A stretch of 64,000 nt of DNA from Sympetrum striolatum. Lineage: Eukaryota > Arthropoda > Insecta > Odonata > Libellulidae. Position numbers and translations under genes: made by a program. How positions within the stretch are numbered: position 1 is the stretch's first letter; each line of letters opens with the position of its first letter. The notes beneath the pieces are model-generated. The model did not search any database. It worked only from the letters and a program-made list of their open reading frames with translations, and was not told the DNA's origin. The stretch covers positions 59,821,454-59,885,453 of the forward strand of contig OX388345.1 of the NCBI GenBank assembly GCA_947579665.1, given 5' to 3'. Positions 14,501 to 24,045 of this stretch are shown here, in pieces.

Positions 14501-14770
14501 ATTTTGGAAATTATTAACTTATAAAGACTCCATAAGGGTAAAATTTTACTTAAACCATTGGTTACAAGAAAGAAACGACTATGGTTTCGTAGCCACGCTA
14601 CAGCTTCAGGTCTGTGCATCTTCAAGCATAAGTCAAGAACATTTTTCACACTACATACTCAAGACCCTACGATGTAGCACATATACGAAACCATAGTCAT
14701 TTCTTTCTTGCAATCTATAGTTTAGTAAAAGTTTGACATCATGGAGTTTTTACAATAGACATCCAAATTT
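14501..14770. mobile_element. Fold-back element (long imperfect inverted repeat)
   Basis: Two arms of about 120 bp are inverted copies of each other and meet near 14640. The best-preserved core is 27 bp, at 14565-14591 and 14684-14710, with one mismatch. Similarity continues inward past GCTACA to GGTCT and outward past ACTCCAT. The whole unit could fold as one long hairpin. No clear target-site duplication was found. An 89-codon minus-strand frame overlapping the left side is a by-product. This is typical of a palindromic MITE; the superfamily is unknown. Confidence 0.8.
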
Positions 14771-16899
14771 TAGATTTCCATCACGTTGTTTAAGGTCTTT
14801 CTCCTTCCCAATTCAGTTGCTGATTCATCGAGATTCACCTTTCTCTTAAAGTAGTGGTTTTAAATATTCCCGTGAAAGAATACAATTCACGATCAACTCG
14901 TTCTCTTTTTCAATTACTTAGAATTTCGATGCTCACTTTTTTCACTTCTCACGCTTCTCTCGATTCATTAGGGACGATCAGCCTTGCGCAACTGCTGCCC
15001 CCAAATCGTGGCGAGTTGAATGAGCATAAGTCGATTCTGAAAAAAGGCGAAAATGCAGATTGGAGCAAGGGAAGGGATGTATAGCGGAAACAACCGTTGG
15101 GAAAAATTAAGAGCGCCTCGGAGGCATAAAATATATTTGCTTCGGCACTTAATTTACCACAATATTCCCTTCTCCCGTGATTATCACAGCTGCGGATGGA
15201 GAGGAATTAATGCTACACCGAATGTTAATTGCTCGCAATTTACGATATGCAAATTATTTTAAGAATTACTTTCCTTTGGGGGTTCGATCTTATCGTATCA
15301 TGTTAAAATTCGCGGAGGTCGGATTTAATGGGGGTCGCCGGATATCGTTCTAACGCCATACTTTAACGATTCCGAGTAATGGTATATATTTAATTTTTCT
15401 GACATAAAGGTAATAGCGGGATTTTTGGATAGCATGGACGTGAATGGTTATGGTGTTTAGCAAACTGGTAGACAACATGCGAGCAGAGCAATGTATTATG
15501 AATATTTAAATTTGCTGAATTGGCAGCTTTTTGAAGTAATATGCTAATCACAAGAATGTGTTCTATTTCGAGAATGAAGTCGTAAGATAACGTATAAAAA
15601 TGGACAACTAATTTTATCCATTCATAAACATTTTTAAACCGTAAACTATGTTTTAATGGAAGGACGATTGAAATTTCAGTTATTCATTTTTGATTCCCAA
15701 TTGAAGTCTTAAGTGTCATAAATATTATTCATAGTTAATAAAACGCCAATATAGCAAATGCGCTTAAGAATAGCTAAATAGAAGTTTGGATATGTTTTCA
15801 TACAGGGTAATGGCACGTATTTTGAAGTAGTTGTAGATATTTCATTTTTATTTCTAAAATTACATATTTTAAGAGAAGAAACTTAAGTTGATCTGAAATC
15901 GATAGCAGATATTCTACTTTATCTAATTCTAGCTTCGTCATACCCTAATATTTCTGATATATTTAATTTTCTCTGCAAAGGGTAAAAAATCTCAGTACCT
16001 CTTTTAGAGTTTTCATCTCTTATCCGTCATGAAGGTATTAAATGAGGTTTCACGAAGTCAGATAAACTCAGACGTCCTTGGATCATCTCAGATGACCTCT
16101 TCTCTCTCTACAAATTGATTTCGAATAAGAAAGTAATCATACTTATAGTATTAGAGACCATCAAATGATTCGATCCATTAATTTTTAATGAAATTATATC
16201 TTGTACTAATTATGATGATTCAATATAATTATCAATTGTAAATTCCTCAACTACTACTACTACTATTTTGTACATTCTTTTTTCAGTTACGCAGACAGAA
16301 ATCGGTTTATAATTGTCGGACCTTTCTTGAGAATTAGAGCTTTATGTCTGCTTTTATTATTTGCTCTGTTTTTCCATTCAAATTTCATCTGGGACTTTTA
16401 TAAAAGGAATAATATTGCATTGGATAAATGGAACCAAAATGATCAACGGAAGTTGATTTTGGGTTTAGGTGAGGAAGGGTTGTAAGGGAAGGGATTTATG
16501 ATTTGCACCGAGGAAAGAGTAGGATGAGATGATGAGTGTGTGCTGTTGTTAGTGCGTGTGCATCGTCCCCTCTTTCTCTGTTATTATTCTATTATTATGT
16601 CCCCGTAAAAAGCATCTTTTGCTCCCTTTGTTCGCTGACAGGGATTGTTACCATTTGCTTTGTAGCCCTCGGGTAGGCGCGGTCCCCTCTTTCGATATAT
16701 GTGAGAGATGTATGGAACTCTGGGGGTTTGGAGAGGGTTTTGGGGTATGGGAATGAGTAGAGGCGTGGTTTTGCTTTATTTAGTTTAGCCTTCATTTTGT
16801 AATTATGATATGAGTTGCTGTTCATTAACAAAATATGATCGTAGCACGCATGGAATGAGTACAGTCAGAAGTAATAAGTAATGATGAGAAGTTGGTTTT
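14771..16899. other. No gene seen
   Basis: A GC-richer islet at about 14850-15350 holds two short open frames without a domain. A trinucleotide run (ACT/CTA, about five units) lies at about 16250-16266. The rest is AT-rich DNA in which I see nothing further. Confidence 0.5.
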
Positions 16900-16949
16900 G
16901 TTTTTCCCAACTCAACTTAGTTTTAATATATACAGAATAGGTTGCACTA

Positions 16950-17025
16950 CGAAGTAAAAAAGTGACTTGGCCGGCCCTCAAACCCAGGTCTTGCATTTTC
17001 TGAACAAGTGTTCTAACCACTAAAC
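16950..17025 (-). mobile_element. tRNA-derived SINE fragment, interrupted by a hAT insertion
   Basis: On the minus strand an A-box-like TAGTGGTTAGAACAC (17008-17022) is followed at tRNA-like spacing by a B-box-like GGTTTGAGGGCC (16973-16984). The adjacent hAT element begins at 17026 and its target-site duplication lies inside the A-box side of this unit, so the SINE was there first. The downstream (3') limit is not clear. It differs in sequence from the SINEs at 23.6 and 37.7 kb. Confidence 0.6.
17018..17025. repeat. Left target-site duplication of the hAT element
   Basis: CACTAAAC before the element matches AAATAAAC at 17351-17358 in six of eight positions. Eight-bp duplications are the rule for hAT transposons. 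Confidence 0.6.
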
Positions 17026-17350
17026 AAGGGGTCTCCAAACTCTTCAGCCCAAGGGTCGCATTAAGTATCAAACAGCAGTTTGGGGTTTAACTATACACTC
17101 GAGGTCCAATTAAAAAAATAATCAAAACATAGATGTTGTTTTTAATTATTAATTTAATATTGTCAAATTTAATAATTATTCAATTTTAATTCGGTAAAAA
17201 CATAAAGTCCACGTAAGCGGCGGCTGATCTTGGCGGATTGCACGTGAATTTCTGTGATTCTTTTCCGTAGATAAAAAGGTCTCTACGAGCTGGATGAGAG
17301 GACCTCGCGGGCCGCATTTGGTCGCGCGGGCCGTAGTTTGGAGACCCCTG
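17026..17350. mobile_element. Non-autonomous hAT element (MITE), 325 bp
   Basis: The left end reads AAGGGGTCTCCAAACT. The right end, on the opposite strand, reads CAGGGGTCTCCAAACTACGG and is followed by GCCCGCG-type sequence. These terminal inverted repeats, the CAGGGG start and the inward GGCCCGCG blocks are characteristic of a hAT family widespread in animals. No transposase coding capacity is present, so mobility would have depended on a transposase from elsewhere. The first base of the left end is mutated and the target duplication has decayed to 6 of 8, so the insertion is old. It sits inside an older SINE. Confidence 0.88.
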
Positions 17351-17432
17351 AAATAAACTATCCAAAAAATTGCTTCATGATTTCCCCTGAAATAAACTAC
17401 CTAACAAATATAAAAAAATAGCATCATGATTT
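17345..17432. repeat. Short tandem duplication at the hAT right end
   Basis: 17345-17383 and 17384-17432 are two copies of a unit beginning CCCCTGAAATAAACTA and ending TCATGATTT. The second has about 10 extra A-rich bases in the middle. The first copy starts in the last six bases of the hAT element, so the duplication appears to post-date that insertion. Confidence 0.75.
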
Positions 17433-17639
17433 TCTTCTGATTGAGGAACGTATTATCTTGCGTTAAACATTATTTATTACTTTCTATAATAATAATTAAT
17501 TTTTACGACTGGCAGTTCTACCCCGTGTTGAGTTCGTAATTCTATTTTGAGATTTCTATAATTTCACATAATAAGTACCTCTTTCATTACTCACATATTC
17601 ACACTTTAGCCACATATCTAAATAATATCCATTGTATCC

Positions 17640-18060
17640 CGATTGGAAAGTATTTGGTTTTTGCGAATTCAGTGTCTTGTATATCATCAATCCATCTCTT
17701 CTTCATTGCATACAAAACAGCGTTTTATCATTTCCCGTACGGTTTTCGTTTTCCTCAACGTGGGTGAATATGTCTCTCTCCTTACCTATACTTTTTTCCA
17801 AGCGTGTTGGTTTTCAGCTCTTCCTCCCCATTTTTGTCATTTTTTCTCTTTACTTGCCTTTGTATCAATCGAGCGGAGCATCTGTCATTGTCTCGGATAT
17901 CTTCATCCTAAATGTCTTCTTTCTTTCTTTTCATTCCATTCTTCCTTTTTCTTCCTTCACGTCTGTCTTTCCCTCCATTATGCCTCTCTCCCGGAATCTC
18001 CGACGCGATCTCTTCATTTTTTTCCATTCCACTTCCTCGTTCTCTCCTTAATCCTCCGCC
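17640..18060. other. Pyrimidine-rich tract with two overlapping open frames
   Basis: The plus strand, especially 17760-18055, is dominated by CTTT, TTCC and CTCC runs. Frames of 139 and 145 codons run through the same DNA in different phases. Both encode Phe/Ser/Leu-rich sequence with no domain, as expected when purine-containing stop codons are depleted by composition. Not called as genes. Confidence 0.6.
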
Positions 18061-19683
18061 GGAATAACAGAAACAAGTAATGATACCGACTTAGATTAAG
18101 CCCAATTTAATCCGCTCCTCACCCGAAACTACTGCTGTGATTTTCCAATATTGTTTGAGGAGAATCCTAGCGCTGCGCGTTGCCGAGCGGGATTACGAGT
18201 TGGTTCCGTGTGCTCGGTTTGAAGAAGGCATTCCTATTAATACGACCGTAAAAGTTTACTTCTATTTGCAAGGAAGGTGTTCCGTTCGTTGAAGGGAAAG
18301 AATGTTCTTTAATAAATGAATAGTAATACTGACTTAATTTTGGAGTCACTTTCGCTAAGATATAGACAGAGGGTTGTGTGTTGTTATCGGTTAAAAATGT
18401 ACATTTCTGCATATAGAACTTCATTTACGTCTGTCTATGTTTTTATTCCTTATTATTATTATTCTTTATTGTCTATTTCGTGTGTAAGTTTCGTGATACT
18501 TACGTGACATCCAGTTGTGCTTCTGGATTTTCCTAGTTCTTAACCTTGTCATGCTAATTATCTAAAAATCCTTTCTTTTGATAATGCACTTTGATCATTG
18601 TATAACCAACTCTTTCCAGATATTCCGCAAGATATTGCTAAACTGTGGTACACTCGGAATATAAATAAGGCTCGATTTGTACGGAAAATTGTATGTCCAT
18701 ACATTTCTACTCGATATCTCATATCACATTCTTGTTGAGAATTTATTTGCTTCTTAAATTATAATAAATTATGGATATTTAATAAAGATTTATTTCAGTT
18801 ATTTTGAAAGATCTTTAATTTAATTAAGCACTGCGATATACGAATAAAAATCCTAGAATAAGTAACACCACAACCGAAAAACAAAAACCTTCGAAACAGT
18901 GGTTGAACTTGGTTCTTCAGTGTTTATAGTTTACTGAAGTAATGTCAGTATCACCGGTAAAATTGCGCAAGTGTACCGAGCTTTCATGCACCATGGTCTG
19001 AAAGTCGGGCAGAGTTGTCTTAGCATAACGCAATCGTCTATCTATTAATCTACTCTCTTTTATAAAAAATCAATACAAGGCATTACTCTTTTTAAAATCA
19101 TAAATTGCGAATAACGTGAATATTTTCTTGGGTTTGACCTTTATCCTTAATCTCATGATTATTTAAAAACTCTCATTGATCAGGAAAAAATCAAATTGCC
19201 GAATCTTAAGAAGGGTGCTATTGAATTCCCCTGCTCTTGAGAATGTTCCCGATGTTTTTCTCCGTCTGGTTCATTCGAACGTTAAATCTTCATTTTCATT
19301 CAGCCTGCCTCTTTTTCAGATTCCTTCTCCGATCCTTTCCTCTTCATTCATCGTCATTCAAACGAATGCCTTCCATCGGATCTCCTTACGTCATTTTTCC
19401 ATTCTCACTCTCGATTAGCCTTTCAGAAATGTATATCGAAACACTCTCCCTACGATCGCTCTCAGGAATCCTTTCTTTCGGAAAATTTCTATTCAGTCGT
19501 CTCGTGATAAACTGCCTCCTTTTCTTCCTTTGGGATACTTTGATGCATCGCATACTAAGGACTCGCATTCAAACCCGTATATCCCACATCCTCTCACTTT
19601 TCCCTTCGTTGCTCTCATTGCTCATTGAGGGTACAAAGGCCTTGGATCTGAAACCGTAAGCCATATTGATTATACATTGTGTT
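18061..19683. other. No gene seen; second pyrimidine-rich stretch at about 19.2-19.6 kb
   Basis: Overlapping frames of 80 and 140 codons at 19176-19659 lie in another C+T-rich stretch and have no recognisable motif. The remainder is AT-rich DNA without visible repeats. Confidence 0.5.
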
Positions 19684-19771
19684 AGAGGTTAAAAATCTCC
19701 AATAGCTGTCTTTGTCGGTGTTCCTCGTCTCATTTACAGTGTTTGGAAAAACACAAGAGAAGATACTGTGA
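19684..19771 (+). repeat. Left terminal inverted repeat of the 19.7-kb transposon
   Basis: Pairs with 20771-20859. It begins AGAGGTTAAAAATCTCC and ends near AGATACTGTGA. Confidence 0.85.
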
Positions 19772-19799
19772 CGAATTTGTAGGGAAATTCGACCATAGT

Positions 19800-19901
19800 A
19801 AGTTGCCCATTTTTAAGTGGCCCGTTTACAAGTTGCTGTCAGAATGGCTCAGTCAGAAAGGCCTCAGGCAGAATGGCCGAACGGCTGAATGGCCTTTAGG
19901 C
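19800..19901. repeat. Short subterminal tandem repeats, 13-16 bp
   Basis: Seven consecutive units start at 19800, 19815, 19830, 19843, 19857, 19872 and 19888. They follow the pattern AAKKGCC, AATGGCY or AAAGGCC and then a variable tail. They lie just inside the left terminal repeat. Arrays of short subterminal motifs often serve as transposase-binding sites in DNA transposons; that role here is inference. Confidence 0.65.
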
Positions 19902-20770
19902 AACACGACTTTTATAATGGCAGGTGCAATGATACTGTCGCCGATAGGACTAATTAACGCGGCGGAAATTTGCGACAGTTTCTAGCAATGTGATTGGCCA
20001 ATTTGCTGTACCCCTTCCGTTACGAATTTCTGTGCTTCATTGTTTTTTCCCCTCTTGTTCGCGAAAAACGGAGTCTTCCTAGAGAAGGTCATTTTCTTCA
20101 CGAGAGCGCCCCCGCTGGACATTACGTCGACGTCGGTCGCAGAAGAGGGGTGCTCTCTTTTGATCGCGTGTGCTGACATTGACGTGAAATCACGTTGTAC
20201 TCTCGCTGAAGGCTTAGTTGATATCATTATTATTTGTGAAGTTTGCGCAAACTGGACCATATCATTTAATTTATGTATAATATTGTGTAATTTTCACTAG
20301 AGCGGATTTGCTTAGTGTTATTATTCTGTGGTATCGTATTTGAGCGTATTATCCTTGATAAATGTCTTTCAGAGTCATTGTTTCTTATTCTTTCATTATT
20401 TCGTATTTGGTCCTTTGTGTCGCTGACCACGTTGACTTTCTAACAGCTATTTCACGAAAATAATCGAATGCCGTGTACCGATGGATGACAAGGTGGGTAG
20501 GCCTACATTTCTATTTGGTATATCGCACCAATACTGCACTTAAATAAAAATCTTAAAACACATCCCAACCAACCATTACTTCCTAAACTTCCCATGCCAA
20601 AACTCTTTATTCTTAACATACCTCTTTCTGCGTCACAGGGAAAAACACACCACCCATTCCACCACTGAACAATAAATACCCAACATCCCACCGTTTTTTC
20701 CTTTGCATGTACCTATTCACTTCTGAAGAAGAAAGCATTATTTTCGAAATTCGAATAGAGTTATTATAGT

Positions 20771-20859
20771 GCAGTGTCCTCCTCTCTTGTTTTCTCCGAA
20801 CACCTGTGAATGAGACGAGGAACCCCGACAAAGATGGCTATTGGATATTTTTAATCTCT
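20771..20859 (-). repeat. Right terminal inverted repeat of the 19.7-kb transposon
   Basis: Inverted copy of 19684-19771. On the minus strand it begins AGAGATTAAAAATATCC. The stretch AATATCCAATAGCCATCTTT corresponds to AATCTCCAATAGCTGTCTTT on the left. Confidence 0.85.
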
Positions 20860-23506
20860 TAATTCTTTAACAGCCGTGTTTTAAAATGTCCTTTCTTTGT
20901 ATAAGAATTACATTTCATACTAAGCATATGGTCTATTAGGTTTTTATAAAGATGAGATTGAGACTGAAAAGTCTCTTCTTTCATCTAACCTTTCGTCAGT
21001 AATATGAAAACAAGTTACGTGTAGATGAATAAAGTTAGAAAGGAAAACATTAGAAGGAGTGGGTGTAAAAACACCTAAGGTGATATCTTAGGGAGTTCCA
21101 CAGCAGGATAATGCCCATAAAGAAGAGGTATGTGAAAACCTGCGCGAACCTACTTGTACGAGATAATAGATGTAAAAGAAAGCCGTGAATAGATAAAAAG
21201 TAATGACGCACAAGTTTAATTTACCTTATTTTAAGGGGAGCGAATATCTCAATTCTTAGAAAGCACTTCTAATAATGAGATATTTTTAGTTTTAAATATT
21301 ATAATTTGACTTCTCAATTCTTTAATTTATAAAGATAGAAAATTGATAAAATTCGCTTTCAATGCAAAAATAAATATCTCACTAATAGGACAGCAGTCTA
21401 AATTCGTATCATCCTAAAAGAGCGATATCGTAAACATAAAAGAGCTCCCTTCCTTTTATTTCCATGTATTTTATAAGTAATCATGTAAAAAACCATTGTA
21501 TGATATATCATATACGTATTTTGATTCACAACAAAAAACAAAAATGAACGCTCAAACTCATTTCAGGAAGTTTACATTGTGAGTGCTTTTAGTCGAAGCA
21601 GGCGGTTGTTTTTTGTTTCGCTGTTTGCGACTCTTTCCAAATTTTTCCAGAAGTGCCCATTGTCTTACTGTAAGAGGCAGCGTCATATTCCGTCATCATG
21701 TATGGAAGAATGTCATTAGTTCGTGCTGCGATTCGATCTATCCCACGAATGGTGTCGGAATCAATCTATATTTGCAAAACACGGCGCTGTGCTTGTTTCG
21801 CTTCGGAAGAATGGTTCGCTGTAACCTTCAGTCTCGCTCCAATCCGTCAATAGCTACGGTCACATGTAGGAAATCCTGTACTGCCAGTATTGGGAAAAGG
21901 GAAGCAAACCTCTATGTGCGGGAGAAGCACTTAATAGACGGCGAAGAACTCCCACAGCGCGGCAATGGGAATCACTTTTGATATTCGTGCAATCGTTGTA
22001 AATGGAGAAGTTTTTCTAACAAGTAGAGGTTCATTCTATTTTTCCGAAGAGATAAATCTCTACAAATTTGATTGAAAAATATATTATTCTAATAATCATG
22101 TTGTTATAATAATAATAATCAACCTTTTCAGGAATAAATTAAAAATCTAACTTACCGACAAAAATATTAATAATTAATTAATTTTGATATTTATTAAGAA
22201 TACCAATTTTTAATTTAATTAATAATAATTTGAGATTTCAAACTATCTAAATGCATCTTAACTATGGCAGTCAATTCAGAGAAATAAATAGGAATGGTGT
22301 GTTTTAGTATAGCATAACAATCGTGACACTTATGCCACGGAAAAATGTTTCCCAAGAAAAAGGAGCAACCAAGGAAAGGGATGTAAAACGCCTTGAACAT
22401 GAATAAAATTTCGAAGCGAAAATGTTGTATAGTAAAAATTTGTCTCTCTTTAAATCATTAATGAAATTCATAGTATGCATATGAATTCCTTGTAAAGCCT
22501 ATCATATCATATTGATATAAATGGCTTCATTTTGTACGTTGAAAGCGCGTTGTAATTTTTTTATTTGGATATATATGGAGCTTAAGTTAAAAGGCTGCTG
22601 TTATTTTTATTACTAATAAATTACAGCTAATAAATTATTTCATTGTTTAACTTAAAACTCTGTTATAATTTTTTTTTAAATTTGTTGAAAGTGAAATATC
22701 GCCATCCGATAAAGAAATAATCATATGATTCATTTTAATAAAACAAATATCCCCCAGGTAAATTTTATGATTCGCCTGACCCAGTGATTTTGCTCGAAAT
22801 CGATGGAAAATGGCTCCAGTAGTTAGAAATCTATCAAAGAATTATCATGATAAAGCATTCATTATATAACATATTCTATAAATAATAATATAATTGTACA
22901 AAATTTCCAATTTGCGGATTTGTGTAATAATTAAATAACGTCTTTGAGCAAATACCCGTATTACACGATCAATTTGATATATTTTGAATGAAAAATGTTC
23001 GTAGCAACAAAACTAATGACGTGTATCATCATGAAAGAAGAGTGCGTTAATCAAATTGAAGAAAATAGTATTCTCTGCACTTTAGTAATTAATTTGGATT
23101 CGTAATTAGCCTTTGAGGTCGTGAAAATGTACAGTATCAACGAGGAGTTCGCTGATTTTTCACGAAAGGTAACGTAAAAGGCCTTTCATTTTCATCCTCG
23201 AACACCTCTTTATCTCTTTTATATATCTCTGGCCCTTTGGAAGTCTCTTTAAATAACGAATCGGCGAGTTCGGGAAAGAGGCGGTCATTATCGGAGGAAA
23301 GTTTTAACGATCTCCGAAGATGAAGTCCGGGGGACGTGAATCGATGGAGCCAAAGATTTGAATCGGAAAACGAAAGAAAATGGACTCACTATGAAGATGG
23401 ATCTCATATTTTTATGACGCCATTTTTCAGCATATAGAATTCTCGAGCGTTTGAATTTCGAATTGTGGAGTTCCTGATTGGTTATTATCCGAATCCTAAA
23501 GCTTCT
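20860..23506. other. No gene seen
   Basis: AT-rich DNA. The 132-codon frame at 21583-21981 lies in a GC-richer patch and shows no domain. A small palindrome, GGTGT-AAAA-ACACC, is at 21062-21075. Very AT-rich stretches with alternating TTAATTAA-like runs are at 22080-22230 and 22600-22680. Confidence 0.5.
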
Positions 23507-23839
23507 AGCCCACATTCCGTCTCGGTAGAAATGCATTTCTTAAGTGTGATAGTAGTAGTTTATATTTTAATTTATTTTTGTCTTTGAAGCCAAAATGTGT
23601 AGTAGTATTGTTAAAAGTGCTTCGATAGTTTAGGTCATTTCGCACATTGGCTCCCACCGGGAATCGAACCCGGGACCGCTTTCACCAAAGGCAAACGCGC
23701 TGTCCACATGACTATACGGCTCCAAAATGTGTTTTCCCATTTTCGTGTAAGAATGTTATAGTTGTTTGTCTAGGTTTTATTTTACTTTATCACGTAAATA
23801 GATTAAATATTGAATTAGAAAGGTCGTAAGTTGAGAATA
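23507..23839. repeat. Tandem duplication, copy 1 (contains a SINE)
   Basis: Begins AGCCCACATTCCGTCTCGG and ends near GTTGAGAATA. It equals copy 2 (23845-24045, 201 bp) plus exactly 132 extra bases: a 122-bp SINE and its 10-bp target-site duplication. Outside the SINE the two copies differ at only about eight positions. Confidence 0.93.
23600..23721 (-). mobile_element. Short tRNA-derived SINE, 122 bp, with 10-bp target-site duplication
   Basis: The minus strand carries an A-box-like TAGTCATGTGG and a B-box GGGTTCGATTCCC at tRNA spacing. A tRNA-unrelated tail of about 50 bp follows (TGTGCGAAATGACC, then TCGAAGCACTTTT) and ends in TACTACTA. CCAAAATGTG flanks it on both sides (23590-23599 and 23722-23731). 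The neighbouring duplicate keeps the empty site, so the boundaries are known to within the two shared C bases. It shares head and tail with the copy at 37.7 kb. It would be transcribed by RNA polymerase III and mobilised by a partner LINE not seen here. A 60-codon open frame over it is accidental. Confidence 0.93.
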
Positions 23840-23844
23840 CATTG

Positions 23845-24045
23845 AGCCCACATTCCGTCTCGGTAGAAATGCATTTCTTATGTGTGATAGTAGTAGTTTA
23901 TATTTTAATTTATCTTTGTCTTTGAAGCCAAAATATGTTTTCCCATTTTCGTGTAAGAATGTTATAGTTTTTTGTCAAGCTTTTGTTTTACTTTATCACG
24001 TAAATAGATTAAATATTGAATTAGAAAGGTCGTAAGTTGAGAATA
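23845..24045. repeat. Tandem duplication, copy 2 (empty SINE site)
   Basis: Same sequence as copy 1 without the SINE. The target reads CCAAAATATG once, against CCAAAATGTG twice in copy 1. The five bases CATTG separate the two copies. Confidence 0.93.

Larger units (their letters stand above)
19684..20859. mobile_element. DNA transposon with about 88-bp terminal inverted repeats, non-autonomous
   Basis: The first and last ~88 bp (19684-19771 and 20771-20859) are inverted copies of each other. They share blocks such as TTAAAAAT, TCCAATAGC, TCTTTGTCGG and GTTCCTCGTCTCATT. Mismatches and one-base gaps are scattered throughout. The element is about 1.18 kb. Frames inside it reach at most about 92 codons and none resembles a transposase, so it is non-autonomous or a deletion derivative. 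If the true ends are GAGGTTAA-like, both sides are flanked by TTA, which would fit the 3-bp TWA duplications of PIF/Harbinger elements. That is tentative because the extreme ends are diverged. Confidence 0.85.

Noticed and set aside
17632..18080. Two overlapping frames of 139 and 145 codons
   Set aside because: They run through the same pyrimidine-rich DNA in different phases; composition explains the absence of stops.
23642..23723. Minus-strand tRNA gene
   Set aside because: The acceptor stem does not pair, and the adjacent duplicate shows the empty site, proving a SINE insertion.
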